The notes under the pieces were generated by a model. The model did no database searches. It was not told where the DNA came from and worked only from the letters and a program-made list of their open reading frames with translations. The position numbers were made by a program, and so were the translations under genes. Shown in pieces: positions 26,287-34,931 of a DNA stretch of 64,000 nucleotides. This DNA comes from DATKMK01 sp035541895 (lineage in GTDB: Bacteria > Desulfobacterota > Binatia > HRBIN30 > JACQVA1). Every line of letters starts with the position of its first letter. Positions within the stretch are counted from its first letter, which is position 1. The stretch lies in contig DATKMK010000120.1 of the NCBI GenBank assembly GCA_035541895.1, positions 1 through 64,000 of the forward strand, in the 5' to 3' direction.

Positions 26287-27060
26287 CTACTCAATGAGCC
26301 CGGCGAGCGGACTCGACGCCGTCGCGTAGAGTTTTCGCGCGATGCGCCCGGCCAGGAAGGCTTTGCGACCAGCCTCGACACCGAGCCGCATGGCTTCCGC
26401 CATCAGCACCGGATCCTTCGCGCCCGCAATCGCCGTATTCATGAGCACCGCATCGCACCCCAACTCCATCGCGACGGCTGCATCCGAGGCGGTGCCGACA
26501 CCAGCGTCGACGATAACCGGCACGCGGCTCTGCTCCAGGATGATGCGGATGTTGTATGGGTTGCGGATGCCGAGACCGGATCCGATCGGCGCGGCCAGCG
26601 GCATCACCGCCGCACAGCCGAGATCTTCGAGCCGCTTCGCCGCGATCGGATCGTCATTGATGTACGGCAACACCGCGAATCCCTCGCGCACCAACACCTC
26701 CGCCGCTCGGAGCGTTTCCGGAACGTCCGGGAACAACGTCTTCTGATCGCCGATCACTTCGAGCTTCACCAACGTGCCAACGCCCGCTTCGCGCGCGAGT
26801 CGCGCGGTGCGGATCGCCTCTTCGGCGGTGTAACAGCCGGCGGTGTTCGGTAGGATCGTGAAGCGCTTGGGGTCGAGATAGTCGAGCAAGTTTTCCTTGC
26901 CCCCTTCCATGATGTTCACCCGACGCACGGCGACGGTCACAATCTCCGCGCCCGAGGTCTCAACCGCGCGCTTGGTTTCGGCGAAATCCCGATACTTGCC
27001 GGTGCCGACGATCAATCGAGAGCGATACGATCGTCCGGCCAATTCGAACGCGTCGGTCAT
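26287..27060 (-). CDS. thiG: Thiazole synthase
   Basis: A 257-aa enzyme forming the thiamine thiazole ring from deoxyxylulose phosphate, dehydroglycine and ThiS thiocarboxylate. The Schiff-base lysine is Lys99 in GTLVKLEVIGD. Other motifs are RLIVGTGKY, PNTAGCYTAEEA, MPLAAPIGSGLGI and VDAGVGTASDAAVAME. The ATG at 27060 gives standard length and lies eight bases after the thiS stop; the longer frame runs back through thiS. ThiO/ThiH and ThiF are not in the window. Confidence 0.96.
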   Translation of the reverse strand: MTDAFELAGRSYRSRLIVGTGKYRDFAETKRAVETSGAEIVTVAVRRVNIMEGGKENLLDYLDPKRFTILPNTAGCYTAEEAIRTARLAREAGVGTLVKLEVIGDQKTLFPDVPETLRAAEVLVREGFAVLPYINDDPIAAKRLEDLGCAAVMPLAAPIGSGLGIRNPYNIRIILEQSRVPVIVDAGVGTASDAAVAMELGCDAVLMNTAIAGAKDPVLMAEAMRLGVEAGRKAFLAGRIARKLYATASSPLAGLIE

Positions 27061-27067
27061 GTTGCGG

Positions 27068-27268
27068 TCATCCTCCTCCGATGAAATGCACGATCTCGAC
27101 CATGTCGCCCTCGCACAGGTGCCGCTCGGTGTAGTGCTCGCGCGCAAGAATGTCGCGATTCACTTCCACCGCAATGCGCCGCTGATTGAGTCCGAGTTGC
27201 GCCACTAACTCCGCCACGGTCATGGCGGTTGACAGCTCGCGCGGCTCACCGTTCACGGTCACGCGCAC
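27068..27268 (-). CDS. thiS: Sulfur carrier protein ThiS
   Basis: A 66-aa ubiquitin-fold sulfur carrier. The N-terminal pattern VTVNGEPRELSTAMTVAELV and the C-terminal IVHFIGGG (ending in the Gly-Gly required for thiocarboxylation) identify it. Start is a GTG at 27268. It leads the thiS-thiG-thiE cluster. No TPP riboswitch was recognised in the 198-base gap to purH, although only visual inspection was possible. Confidence 0.92.
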   Translation of the reverse strand: MRVTVNGEPRELSTAMTVAELVAQLGLNQRRIAVEVNRDILAREHYTERHLCEGDMVEIVHFIGGG

Positions 27269-27466
27269 GGTCGAACGATAGACGCTTCACCTTACCTTTA
27301 CAACCTGGGGGGCATTTGGTAAGCGGCGCACGTTCGTCAGTTGATCCCAATGCATTTCGAGTCTCGGTCGCCCCACAGCAGCGCAGCGGGCTCGCGAAGC
27401 ATCCTGGCTGGAGCACGGGCGATCCTGGGTCCCGATGGTTGGTGACGGGGAGGGAGAGCGAGCATC

Positions 27467-29014
27467 ATGGCGAAAGTCGGGCGGGCATTGGTCAGCGTCA
27501 GCGACAAGACCGGGCTGGTGGAGTTCGCGCGCGGCTTGCGCGAATTCGGCGTCGAAATCCTGTCCACCGGCGGCAGCGCCAAGCTGCTCACCGACGCCGG
27601 CATCCCGGTCATCGCGGTCGGCGACTACACCGGTTCGCCGGAGATCCTCGACGGGCGCGTGAAGACGCTGCATCCGAAAATTCACGGCGGTCTGCTCGGG
27701 CGGCGCGACCTCGACAGCCATCGTCACCAGATGCGCGTGCACCACATTCAACCGATTGATCTCGTGGTGGTGAATCTGTACCCGTTTCAGGCCACCGTCG
27801 CGAAGCCCGACTCCTCGCTCGAAGAGGCCATCGAAAACATCGACATCGGCGGCCCGTCGATGCTGCGCTCAGCCGCCAAGAACTATCGCGACGTGACCGT
27901 GATCGTCGATCCGGCCGACTACGGCGCGGTGCTCGACGAGATGCGCGCGAGTCACGGCGGCGTCTCCGCCACCACCAACTTCCGGCTCGCGAAGAAGGCG
28001 TTTCAAACCACGGCGCGCTACGACGGCGCCATCAGCGACTATCTCGGAGCGCTCGACAGTCCGAGCCCGTTCGGTGAAACGCTCCACTTGCAACTGCGCA
28101 AGGCGCAGGATCTGCGCTACGGCGAAAATCCGCATCAACAAGGCGCGCTGTATGGGGACTTCCTGCATCTCACCGAGCAGCTCCACGGCAAGGAGCTGTC
28201 GTTCAACAACATCGTCGACATCAACGCGGCGATCCAGTTGATGCTGGAGTTCTCCATCGCCGGGCAGCCGATCGTCGCGATTCTCAAGCACAACACGCCG
28301 TGCGGCGTCGCCACTGCGGCCACCGATGCCGACGCGTATCAGAAAGCGTACGTCACCGATCCCGACTCGCCCTTCGGCGGCATCATCATCAGCAACCGCG
28401 TGTGGAGTCTGGCGCTGGCGCGGGTCGTCGATGAAATCTTCAGCGAAGTGTTGATCGCACCCGACTTCGATCCGGCGGCGCTGGAGCTGCTCCGCAAGAA
28501 GAAGAATCGCCGGCTCATGCGCTGGCATCCCGATCGGATCAACCGTCACGAGCGCGACTTCAAACGAGTGTTCGGCGGACTGCTGGTGCAGGAGCCCGAC
28601 CTCGCCATGGAGGATCCGGCTCGGGGACAGGTCGTCACCAAACGCGCTCCTACGGCCGCCGAGCTGCGTGCCATGACCTTCGGCCTGCCAATCGTCAAGC
28701 ACATCAAATCCAACGCAGTGGTCTTCGGCACCGACGACCGCACGCTCGCCGTCGGCGGCGGGCAAACGTCGCGCGTCGACCCCGTGCGTCTCGCCGTCGC
28801 ACGCGCCGCGCGCTTGGGGATCGATCTGAAAGGATCAGTGGTATCGAGTGAGGCGTTCTTCCCGTTTCCCGATGGGGTGGAAGAAGCCGCCAAAGCCGGA
28901 GCCACCGCGTTGATTCAGCCGGGCGGCAGCGCGCGCGACAACGAGGTAATCGCCGTCGCCGATCAGTACAACCTGGCGATGATCTTCACCGGCGTTCGGC
29001 ACTTCAAACACTGA
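27467..29014 (+). CDS. purH: Bifunctional AICAR formyltransferase/IMP cyclohydrolase
   Basis: A 515-aa enzyme catalysing the last two steps of IMP synthesis. The N-terminal IMP cyclohydrolase domain shows ALVSVSDKTGLVEFA, STGGSAKLL and DGRVKTLHPKIHGGLL. The C-terminal transformylase domain shows DLRYGENPHQQGALY, LKHNTPCGVA, SNAVVFG and FFPFPDGVEEAA, ending at a typical IFTGVRHFKH. A strong GGAGGGAG lies upstream of the ATG. It starts a compact plus-strand run purH-purD-purE. Confidence 0.97.
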   Translation: MAKVGRALVSVSDKTGLVEFARGLREFGVEILSTGGSAKLLTDAGIPVIAVGDYTGSPEILDGRVKTLHPKIHGGLLGRRDLDSHRHQMRVHHIQPIDLVVVNLYPFQATVAKPDSSLEEAIENIDIGGPSMLRSAAKNYRDVTVIVDPADYGAVLDEMRASHGGVSATTNFRLAKKAFQTTARYDGAISDYLGALDSPSPFGETLHLQLRKAQDLRYGENPHQQGALYGDFLHLTEQLHGKELSFNNIVDINAAIQLMLEFSIAGQPIVAILKHNTPCGVATAATDADAYQKAYVTDPDSPFGGIIISNRVWSLALARVVDEIFSEVLIAPDFDPAALELLRKKKNRRLMRWHPDRINRHERDFKRVFGGLLVQEPDLAMEDPARGQVVTKRAPTAAELRAMTFGLPIVKHIKSNAVVFGTDDRTLAVGGGQTSRVDPVRLAVARAARLGIDLKGSVVSSEAFFPFPDGVEEAAKAGATALIQPGGSARDNEVIAVADQYNLAMIFTGVRHFKH

Positions 29015-29034
29015 CCGCTCCCGTCGGCGACCCG

Positions 29035-30303
29035 ATGCGCATCCTGGTGATCGGCAGCGGTGGGCGCGAACACGCCCTGGTGTGGAAACTGCGCCAGTCC
29101 AAGCGCGTCGAGCACGTCTATTGTGCGCCGGGCAACGGCGGCATCAGCGAGTTGGCGGAATGCGCTCCCGTGGCGGCGGACGACATTCCGGCCCTACTGA
29201 ATTTCGCCCGCACGCAGCGCATTGATCTCAGTGTGCCCGGGCCCGAGCTGCCGCTGACGCTCGGCATCGTCGACGAGTTCGAACGTCACGGGCTCAAGAT
29301 CTTCGGCCCCAGTCGCGCCGCGGCGCAACTCGAAGGCAGCAAAGCCTTCACCAAAGAATTGCTGCGCCGCTGCCACATCCCGACGGGATTTTTCGGCGCC
29401 TTCTCCGATGCGGACGAAGCGCTGCGCTACGTGCATGAGGTCGGCGCGCCAATTGTCGTGAAGGCGGACGGCCTGGCCGCCGGCAAAGGCGTCATCATTT
29501 GCCCGACGGTGGCGGAGGCCGAAGAAGCGGTGACCGAAATCATGCGGGGTCGCATCTTCGGTGAGGCCGGCGATCGGGTGGTGATCGAAGAGTTCCTCGA
29601 GGGAGAAGAAGTCTCGTTCATGGCGATCACCGACGGCCAGACGGTGCTGCCGTTGGCCTCGTCTCAAGATCACAAACGCGTCGGCGACGGCGACACCGGG
29701 CCGAATACGGGCGGCATGGGTGCGTACTCGCCCGCGCCGGTCGTCACCGCCGCACTGCACGAACGGATCATGCGCGAGATCATGCAGCCGGTGGTGCGCG
29801 GCATGCGCGAGCGCGGCATCGTGTACAAGGGCGTGCTCTATGCCGGTCTGATGATTCACAACGGCATTCCGAAGGTGCTGGAGTTCAACGCCCGTTTCGG
29901 CGATCCCGAATGTCAAGCGTTGCTGGTACGGCTGAAAAGTGATCTGGTCGACACCATCGAGGCGGCGGTGGGCGGGAGCTTGAAGGACATCACCGTGCAG
30001 TGGGACCATCGCGCATCAGCCTGCGTGGTGCTCGCGGCTGAGGGCTATCCGGGTCATTACGAGAAGGGACGGCCGATTCGCGGGCTCGACGACGTCCGCC
30101 AACTGACGGACGTGGTCGTGTTCCACGCGGGGACGGCGAAGCACAATAGAGACTACGTCACCAACGGCGGGCGGGTGCTCGGAGTGACCGCTCTCGGCAA
30201 CGACATTGCGGCCGCGGTGGCTGAAGCGTACGGTGCCATCGAGCAGATCTCGTGGGACGGCATGCACTACCGGCATGACATCGGCCGGCGGGCGCTACAA
30301 TGA
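29035..30303 (+). CDS. purD: Phosphoribosylamine-glycine ligase
   Basis: A 422-aa ATP-grasp enzyme forming GAR. The N-terminus MRILVIGSGGREHALVWKL is diagnostic, followed by PIVVKADGLAAGKGV, EEFLEGEEVSFMAITDG, DHKRVGDGDTGPNTGGMGAYSP, GVLYAGLM and EFNARFGDPECQ. Length is normal. It follows purH by 20 bases and overlaps purE by four (ATGA). Confidence 0.97.
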   Translation: MRILVIGSGGREHALVWKLRQSKRVEHVYCAPGNGGISELAECAPVAADDIPALLNFARTQRIDLSVPGPELPLTLGIVDEFERHGLKIFGPSRAAAQLEGSKAFTKELLRRCHIPTGFFGAFSDADEALRYVHEVGAPIVVKADGLAAGKGVIICPTVAEAEEAVTEIMRGRIFGEAGDRVVIEEFLEGEEVSFMAITDGQTVLPLASSQDHKRVGDGDTGPNTGGMGAYSPAPVVTAALHERIMREIMQPVVRGMRERGIVYKGVLYAGLMIHNGIPKVLEFNARFGDPECQALLVRLKSDLVDTIEAAVGGSLKDITVQWDHRASACVVLAAEGYPGHYEKGRPIRGLDDVRQLTDVVVFHAGTAKHNRDYVTNGGRVLGVTALGNDIAAAVAEAYGAIEQISWDGMHYRHDIGRRALQ

Positions 30304-30830
30304 ACGGCAAGGACACCATGAAAGATCGTGAGCCATTGGTCGGCATTGTGATGGGAAGTGACAGCGACTGGGAAGTCATGTCGGCTGCGGCATTGCGGCT
30401 CGACCGCTTCGCGATTCCCTATGAGGCCCAGGTGATCTCCGCGCATCGGGCACCGGCAAGAACCGCCGAGTACGCGAGCACGGCACATTCCCGCGGCGTA
30501 CGCGTGTTGATCGCCGGCGCCGGCGCCGCCGCGCATCTCGCCGGCGTGATCGCGGCGCACACGACCCTGCCGGTAATCGGCGTACCGCTCGACGCCACCG
30601 GCTTGCGCGGGCTCGATTCACTGCTGGCCACCGTGCAAATGCCGGCCGGCGTGCCGGTCGCGACCGTGGCCATCGGCAAGGCCGGCGCGGAAAACGCCGC
30701 CATCCTTGCGGCGCAGATCCTGGCGCTCAACGACCCCGCACTTGCAACGCAGTTGCAGGGGTTCAAAGCCGAGCTTGCACGGCAGGTCGAAGAGAAGAAT
30801 GCGCGACTCGCTCAACAGCGCAATCGTTGA
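30300..30830 (+). CDS. purE: N5-carboxyaminoimidazole ribonucleotide mutase
   Basis: A 176-aa class I PurE. The active-site motif IVMGSDSDWEVM, AHRAPART and AGAGAAAHLAGVIAAHT are characteristic. A GVPVATVAIG loop precedes a helical C-terminus, slightly longer than in E. coli. ATGA overlap with purD implies coupling. The partner purK is not in the window. Confidence 0.95.
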   Translation: MNGKDTMKDREPLVGIVMGSDSDWEVMSAAALRLDRFAIPYEAQVISAHRAPARTAEYASTAHSRGVRVLIAGAGAAAHLAGVIAAHTTLPVIGVPLDATGLRGLDSLLATVQMPAGVPVATVAIGKAGAENAAILAAQILALNDPALATQLQGFKAELARQVEEKNARLAQQRNR

Positions 30831-31419
30831 CGATGCAGTCGACGCGCTGCGCCGTGGCGGCGTCATCGTCTATCCCACCGAGACACTGTACGGACTCGGC
30901 GCTGACGCGACGAACCCATCGGCGCTCGCCAAGTTGCTGGCGCTGAAGGTTCATCGTGACGGCAAGCCGATCTCGGTGCTGGTCTCCGAACGCGCGATGC
31001 TGGATGTCGTCGCCGCTCGGGTCGCACCGATTGCCGAGCACCTGATCGAGCGCTTCTGGCCCGGCCCGTTGACGTTGGTCGTCGAAGCGCGCGCCGACGT
31101 GTCCGACGAACTGACGGCGGGATCCGGTACGATTGGCGTACGCTGGTCGAGCCACCCGATCGCCTCGGCGCTCGTCGCGCGCTTGAACCGTCCGATCACC
31201 GCGCCCAGCGCAAATCCGTCCGGAGCGGCACCCGCAACGACGATTGCGGAAGCCCGCGCATACTTCGGCGACCGCATCGAGGTCTACGTCGACGCAGGCA
31301 CCTGTTCCGTCGGTGCGGGGTCGACCATCGTCGACGCGACCGGTGCGACGCCGCGGATTCTGCGCGAAGGCGCGATCCCGTCGAGAACCATCGCAGCGGC
31401 GCTGGCGGAGGCGGCGTGA
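30799..31419 (+). CDS. tsaC: L-threonylcarbamoyladenylate synthase (YrdC/Sua5 type)
   Basis: A 206-aa YrdC-domain enzyme making the threonylcarbamoyl-AMP used for t6A37 of ANN-decoding tRNAs. Motifs are GGVIVYPTETLYGLGADA, KPISVLV, RFWPGPLTLVVEA and NRPITAPSANPSG. It begins inside the 3' end of purE at the ATG at 30799 and ends TGATG with the following DUF1015 gene. It is a short form without the C-terminal Sua5 domain. Confidence 0.92.
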   Translation: MRDSLNSAIVDDAVDALRRGGVIVYPTETLYGLGADATNPSALAKLLALKVHRDGKPISVLVSERAMLDVVAARVAPIAEHLIERFWPGPLTLVVEARADVSDELTAGSGTIGVRWSSHPIASALVARLNRPITAPSANPSGAAPATTIAEARAYFGDRIEVYVDAGTCSVGAGSTIVDATGATPRILREGAIPSRTIAAALAEAA

Positions 31420-32747
31420 TGGAGCTGCGTCCGTTCCGCGCGCTGCGCTACGATTGGAATCGGGTGGCGATCGCCGAGGTTGTCGCGCCGCCATATGACG
31501 TCATCGACGACGCGCAGCGAGACCGATTGTACGCGCGTCATCCGCACAACGTCGTCCGCTTAATTCTCAATCGCGATGTCGATCGCTACACCTCGGCGGC
31601 GAGTCACTCGGCTGAGTGGATTGACGGCGGCATCCTGCGGCCCGACGACACGGCGGCACTGTGGTTGTACGTTCAGAACTTCGCTCACGACGAATGCGCT
31701 TTCGAACGCACCGGCGTCATCGGCACGGTACGCCTTGAGCCCTTCAGCGACGGGCACATTCGGCCACACGAACGTACCCTCTCGGGACCGAAGGAAGACC
31801 GCCTGCGGCTGTTGGAGGCCTGCCGGATCAATCTCAGCCCGATCTTCGGCCTCTATGCAAATCAGGACCACGCACTCGACGAGGCACGCGAGGTCGCCGC
31901 GCGGCACGCACCGCAGGTTGATGTGGTCGACGATCAGACCGTGCGGCATCGCCTGTGGCGGCTCGCGAGCGACGCCGTGCTCGCCAACTTGAGCGGGACA
32001 CTCGCCAACGAGACGATTTTCATCGCTGATGGGCATCACCGCTACGAAACCGCGCTCGCCTACCGCGATCGCTTGCGCGCCGGCGGTCAATTGGCGGCGG
32101 ATGATCCGGCGAACTTCATCTTGATGTATCTGTGCAGCATGAACGACCCCGGGTTGCTGGTGCTGCCCACGCACCGGATCTTGCGCAGCCTTCCGTCGTT
32201 CGACCGGCGCGAGTTCGTCGTGGAGATGCGCAAGACCTTTCAGGTGCGATCGCTGCCACGCTCGGCGAGCGGACGGCGCGATCTGTTGAGATCGCTGGCC
32301 CGCACCGATTCACTGCCGCGCTTCGGCGTAGTGATTCAGGGCGACGACGCGCTGTATGAGATCGGCTTGCCCAGCTTCGCGGCGATCGATCGCACCGCCC
32401 CCGAGCTGCCGCCGGTCGTCCGCCAGCTCGACGTCACGATTCTCGATCGGCTGATTTTGCGCGACCTGCTCGGCCTCGATGCGGATCAAGCCGCGCGCGC
32501 CGGCCAGATTCGCTTCAGCCACGATGATGATGATGCCTTCGCCAGCATCGACGGCAACGCGGCGCAGATCGCGTTCATTCTCGGGCCGCCGGACCTCGCG
32601 CAGGTGCAGGCGGTGTGTTTGTCCGGCGAGACGATGCCCCAGAAGTCGACGTACTTCTATCCGAAGCTGTTGTCCGGCCTGTTGTTCAATCCGCTGACGG
32701 CTGAGCCTGACGCGTCGCGGCCGCGCGCCGCGGTCGCGGATGGGTGA
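31419..32747 (+). CDS. DUF1015-family protein
   Basis: A 442-aa member of the DUF1015 family. The N-terminal signature is LRPFRALRYDW ... EVVAPPYDVIDDAQRD, with IFIADGHHRYETAL in the middle, and HRILRSLP and STYFYPKLLSGLLFNPL near the end. The ATG at 31419 overlaps the tsaC stop and follows GGAGG. Members have been discussed as possible kinases acting on serine-like substrates, but here function should be treated as unassigned. Its position between tRNA-modification and thymidylate genes gives no further clue. Confidence 0.85.
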   Translation: MELRPFRALRYDWNRVAIAEVVAPPYDVIDDAQRDRLYARHPHNVVRLILNRDVDRYTSAASHSAEWIDGGILRPDDTAALWLYVQNFAHDECAFERTGVIGTVRLEPFSDGHIRPHERTLSGPKEDRLRLLEACRINLSPIFGLYANQDHALDEAREVAARHAPQVDVVDDQTVRHRLWRLASDAVLANLSGTLANETIFIADGHHRYETALAYRDRLRAGGQLAADDPANFILMYLCSMNDPGLLVLPTHRILRSLPSFDRREFVVEMRKTFQVRSLPRSASGRRDLLRSLARTDSLPRFGVVIQGDDALYEIGLPSFAAIDRTAPELPPVVRQLDVTILDRLILRDLLGLDADQAARAGQIRFSHDDDDAFASIDGNAAQIAFILGPPDLAQVQAVCLSGETMPQKSTYFYPKLLSGLLFNPLTAEPDASRPRAAVADG

Positions 32748-32756
32748 GGAGGGATG

Positions 32757-33566
32757 ATGGAGGTCAAGCTGATCGACGTGGCGGCGGATCCGTTCGAAAA
32801 GCTCTACGCGGCGTACCGCACCTGTTACTCGTCGGATACGCCGGTGGAAATTTGGGAGAAAATCCGTGGCGCCAAAATCAGCTCGGAGCGGATCCGTCAA
32901 TTCATCGCGGAGCGGCTGAAGACCGGACACGCCTCGCCGCTCGAACAAGTCGTCTTCTGGTTCGCGATTGCCGGGGTATCGCGTTCGCTCTCGCACCAGT
33001 TGGTCCGGCATCGCATCGGCATCAGCTTCGAGCAGCAGAGTCAACGCTACGTGCGCTTCAAAGAAGAAACACTCGAATATCTGATGCCGGATTCGTGGAA
33101 GCGCGCCGGGTTGTCGGACGATTTCGAGCGCTTGGCCGAGCGGATTTCGGCGACCTACTCGAAGGCGCTGGCAGCCGGTGTCCCGGCCGAGGATGCCCGT
33201 TTTGTCCTGCCCAACGCCGCGCCGACGAACTTCCAAATCATGGTCAACTTCGCCGAGATGCTGCACATCGCCGACTTGCGGCTGTGCGTGCGCGCGCAGT
33301 GGGAAATTCGCAAGATGGTCTCGCTCATGCGCCTCGAAATCAAGAAGCGGATTCCCGAACTCGCGCAATATCTGCAGCCGAAGTGCGGCGAACTCCGTAT
33401 GGGCTACTGCGACGAGTCGTACGACGACTGGGCCAAATGCCCGCTCGGCAAGGTCCGTCCCCACAAGGCCGCGCTGTTCGAGCTGTACCGCGAGCACGGC
33501 AAGCAAGCCTTGCGCGGCCTGTCGGAGAAGGAGTTCGAGGTCGTCGAAAAGCAAGAACAACTCTGA
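32757..33566 (+). CDS. thyX: Flavin-dependent thymidylate synthase
   Basis: A 269-aa FAD-dependent thymidylate synthase that methylates dUMP using methylene-THF. The substrate motif is RHRIGISFEQQSQRY (about residues 84-98). The serine is eight residues after RHR rather than the canonical seven, so the loop is one residue longer. Further signatures are GHASPLEQVVFWFAI, LPNAAPTNFQIMVNF and LCVRAQWEIRKM. Two ATGs (32754, 32757) follow GGAGGG; the second has the better spacing. Confidence 0.93.
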   Translation: MEVKLIDVAADPFEKLYAAYRTCYSSDTPVEIWEKIRGAKISSERIRQFIAERLKTGHASPLEQVVFWFAIAGVSRSLSHQLVRHRIGISFEQQSQRYVRFKEETLEYLMPDSWKRAGLSDDFERLAERISATYSKALAAGVPAEDARFVLPNAAPTNFQIMVNFAEMLHIADLRLCVRAQWEIRKMVSLMRLEIKKRIPELAQYLQPKCGELRMGYCDESYDDWAKCPLGKVRPHKAALFELYREHGKQALRGLSEKEFEVVEKQEQL

Positions 33567-33650
33567 GGGAAGACAGTCGGCAGTAGGCAGATCGGCCTCC
33601 CCTCCTGCCGCCGACTGCATTCTGCCGACTGCTTACTGCCTACTCTCTTC
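33567..33650. repeat. Degenerate intergenic repeat with inverted arms
   Basis: Immediately after the thyX stop, CAGTCGGCAGTAGGCAG (33575-33591) is answered by several copies of CTGCCGACTGC and CTGCCTACT (33605-33645). They can pair as a long imperfect hairpin. The units are degenerate decamers. There is no T-run, and the element ends next to the DUF309 ATG. Confidence 0.5.
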
Positions 33651-34016
33651 ATGCACCCGGATCTTTGCAGCGGCATCGAGCGGTTCAATCGCGGCGACTA
33701 CTTCGAGAGTCAAGCGGCGCTGGAGTCGGCGGCCAACGCGAGCGATGGTGCCGATCAAGCATTGGCCAAAGCGCTGTTGCTGCTCGCCGGGGCGATGCAT
33801 CTCTACTTCAACCGGGGCGGCGGACGGGGCGTGTTGAACTTGATGCGGCAATCCCTAGTGACCTTGGATGAGTTGCGGCCGCACCATCTCGGGGTGCGTG
33901 TCGACGAGCTGTTCGAGGCGGTGCAGGCGTATCTCGACGATCTCGAGGCGCGCCAGGGACGCCGGCCACGTTTCATCGACCGCTGGTTGGTACCACGCAT
34001 CCGCGTCACCGGTTGA
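33651..34016 (+). CDS. DUF309-like helical protein
   Basis: A 121-aa all-helical protein with the DUF309 opening IERFNRGDYFESQAALES, then ALLLLAGAMHLYFNRGGGRG and DELRPHHLGVRVDELFEAVQAYLDDLE. DUF309 proteins (TTHA0068-like) have no established activity. The stop overlaps the TTG start of the following MoxR gene, so the two are probably co-translated. Confidence 0.75.
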   Translation: MHPDLCSGIERFNRGDYFESQAALESAANASDGADQALAKALLLLAGAMHLYFNRGGGRGVLNLMRQSLVTLDELRPHHLGVRVDELFEAVQAYLDDLEARQGRRPRFIDRWLVPRIRVTG

Positions 34017-34912
34017 CGTCGCAACCGAAAACGCCCACCATCGCGACCGTGCAGATGACCCCCGAGCTCGTGCGCGACGGCTTGCGCCGCGCGCGGTATC
34101 TGACCACGCCGGCGGTCGAGACCACGCTGTATCTCGCGTTAGTGCTCGAAAAGCCGCTGCTCATCGAAGGGCCGGCAGGCGCCGGCAAAACCGAGATCGG
34201 CAAGGTGCTGGCCGAGATTCTGCACACCGATCTCATTCGCTTGCAGTGCTACGAAGGTCTCGATGAAGCCAAGGCATTGTACGAATGGAACTATCAGAAG
34301 CAGCTCCTGCGGATTCAAGCCGATCGCGAGCAGGATCGGCCGTGGGAAGACGTGACGCAGCACATTTTTTCGCATGAATACCTGCTCGAACGGCCGCTGC
34401 TGCGGGCGATCGCCGCGCCGCGCAAGATCGTTTTGCTGATCGACGAGATCGATAAAGCCGACGAGGAATTCGAAGCCTTCTTGTTGGAAGTGCTGAGCGA
34501 CTTTCAGGTCAGCATTCCCGAACTGGGCACCATCGCCGCGCAGCACCGACCCGCCGTCGTGCTCACGTCGAACCGCGCCCGCGAGTTGTCCGAGGCGCTC
34601 AAGCGCCGCTGCATGTACCTCTACCTCGACTTTCCCGGCATCGACATCGAACGGGACATCATCGCCCTCAAGGTGCCCGAGATCGATGGGCGACTCCGCG
34701 AGCAGGTCGCGCGCTTCGTCAACGGTCTGCGCAAGCTCGATCTGCGCAAGGCCCCGAGCATCGCCGAGACGCTCGACTGGGCGCGGGCGTTGCGTGCGCT
34801 CGGGATCACGGAACTCGACAACGCCAGCGTCCGGCGAACCTTGAACCTCATCCTCAAACACGAAGAGGACCTCCGCAAGGTCGAAGGGAAAGTCGGTACG
34901 CTCGTGAAGTAG
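34013..34912 (+). CDS. MoxR-type AAA+ ATPase
   Basis: A 299-aa AAA+ ATPase of the MoxR/CoxD group. Walker A is GPAGAGKTE at 53-61, Walker B IVLLIDEIDKAD at about 139-150, sensor 1 in VVLTSNRARELSEALKRRC, with an arginine-rich second region. MoxR proteins act as chaperones for cofactor insertion or complex assembly together with VWA proteins, and the next gene encodes one. The start is an unusual TTG (34013) overlapping the previous stop; the ATG at 34055 is the alternative. Confidence 0.9.
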   Translation: MTSQPKTPTIATVQMTPELVRDGLRRARYLTTPAVETTLYLALVLEKPLLIEGPAGAGKTEIGKVLAEILHTDLIRLQCYEGLDEAKALYEWNYQKQLLRIQADREQDRPWEDVTQHIFSHEYLLERPLLRAIAAPRKIVLLIDEIDKADEEFEAFLLEVLSDFQVSIPELGTIAAQHRPAVVLTSNRARELSEALKRRCMYLYLDFPGIDIERDIIALKVPEIDGRLREQVARFVNGLRKLDLRKAPSIAETLDWARALRALGITELDNASVRRTLNLILKHEEDLRKVEGKVGTLVK

Positions 34913-34931
34913 CGTACGCGCGGCGGCGACA

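Noticed and set aside
27269..27466. Possible riboswitch (TPP or purine) between thiS and purH
   Set aside because: No conserved TPP or purine core could be recognised by eye; a covariance-model search would be required to claim one.
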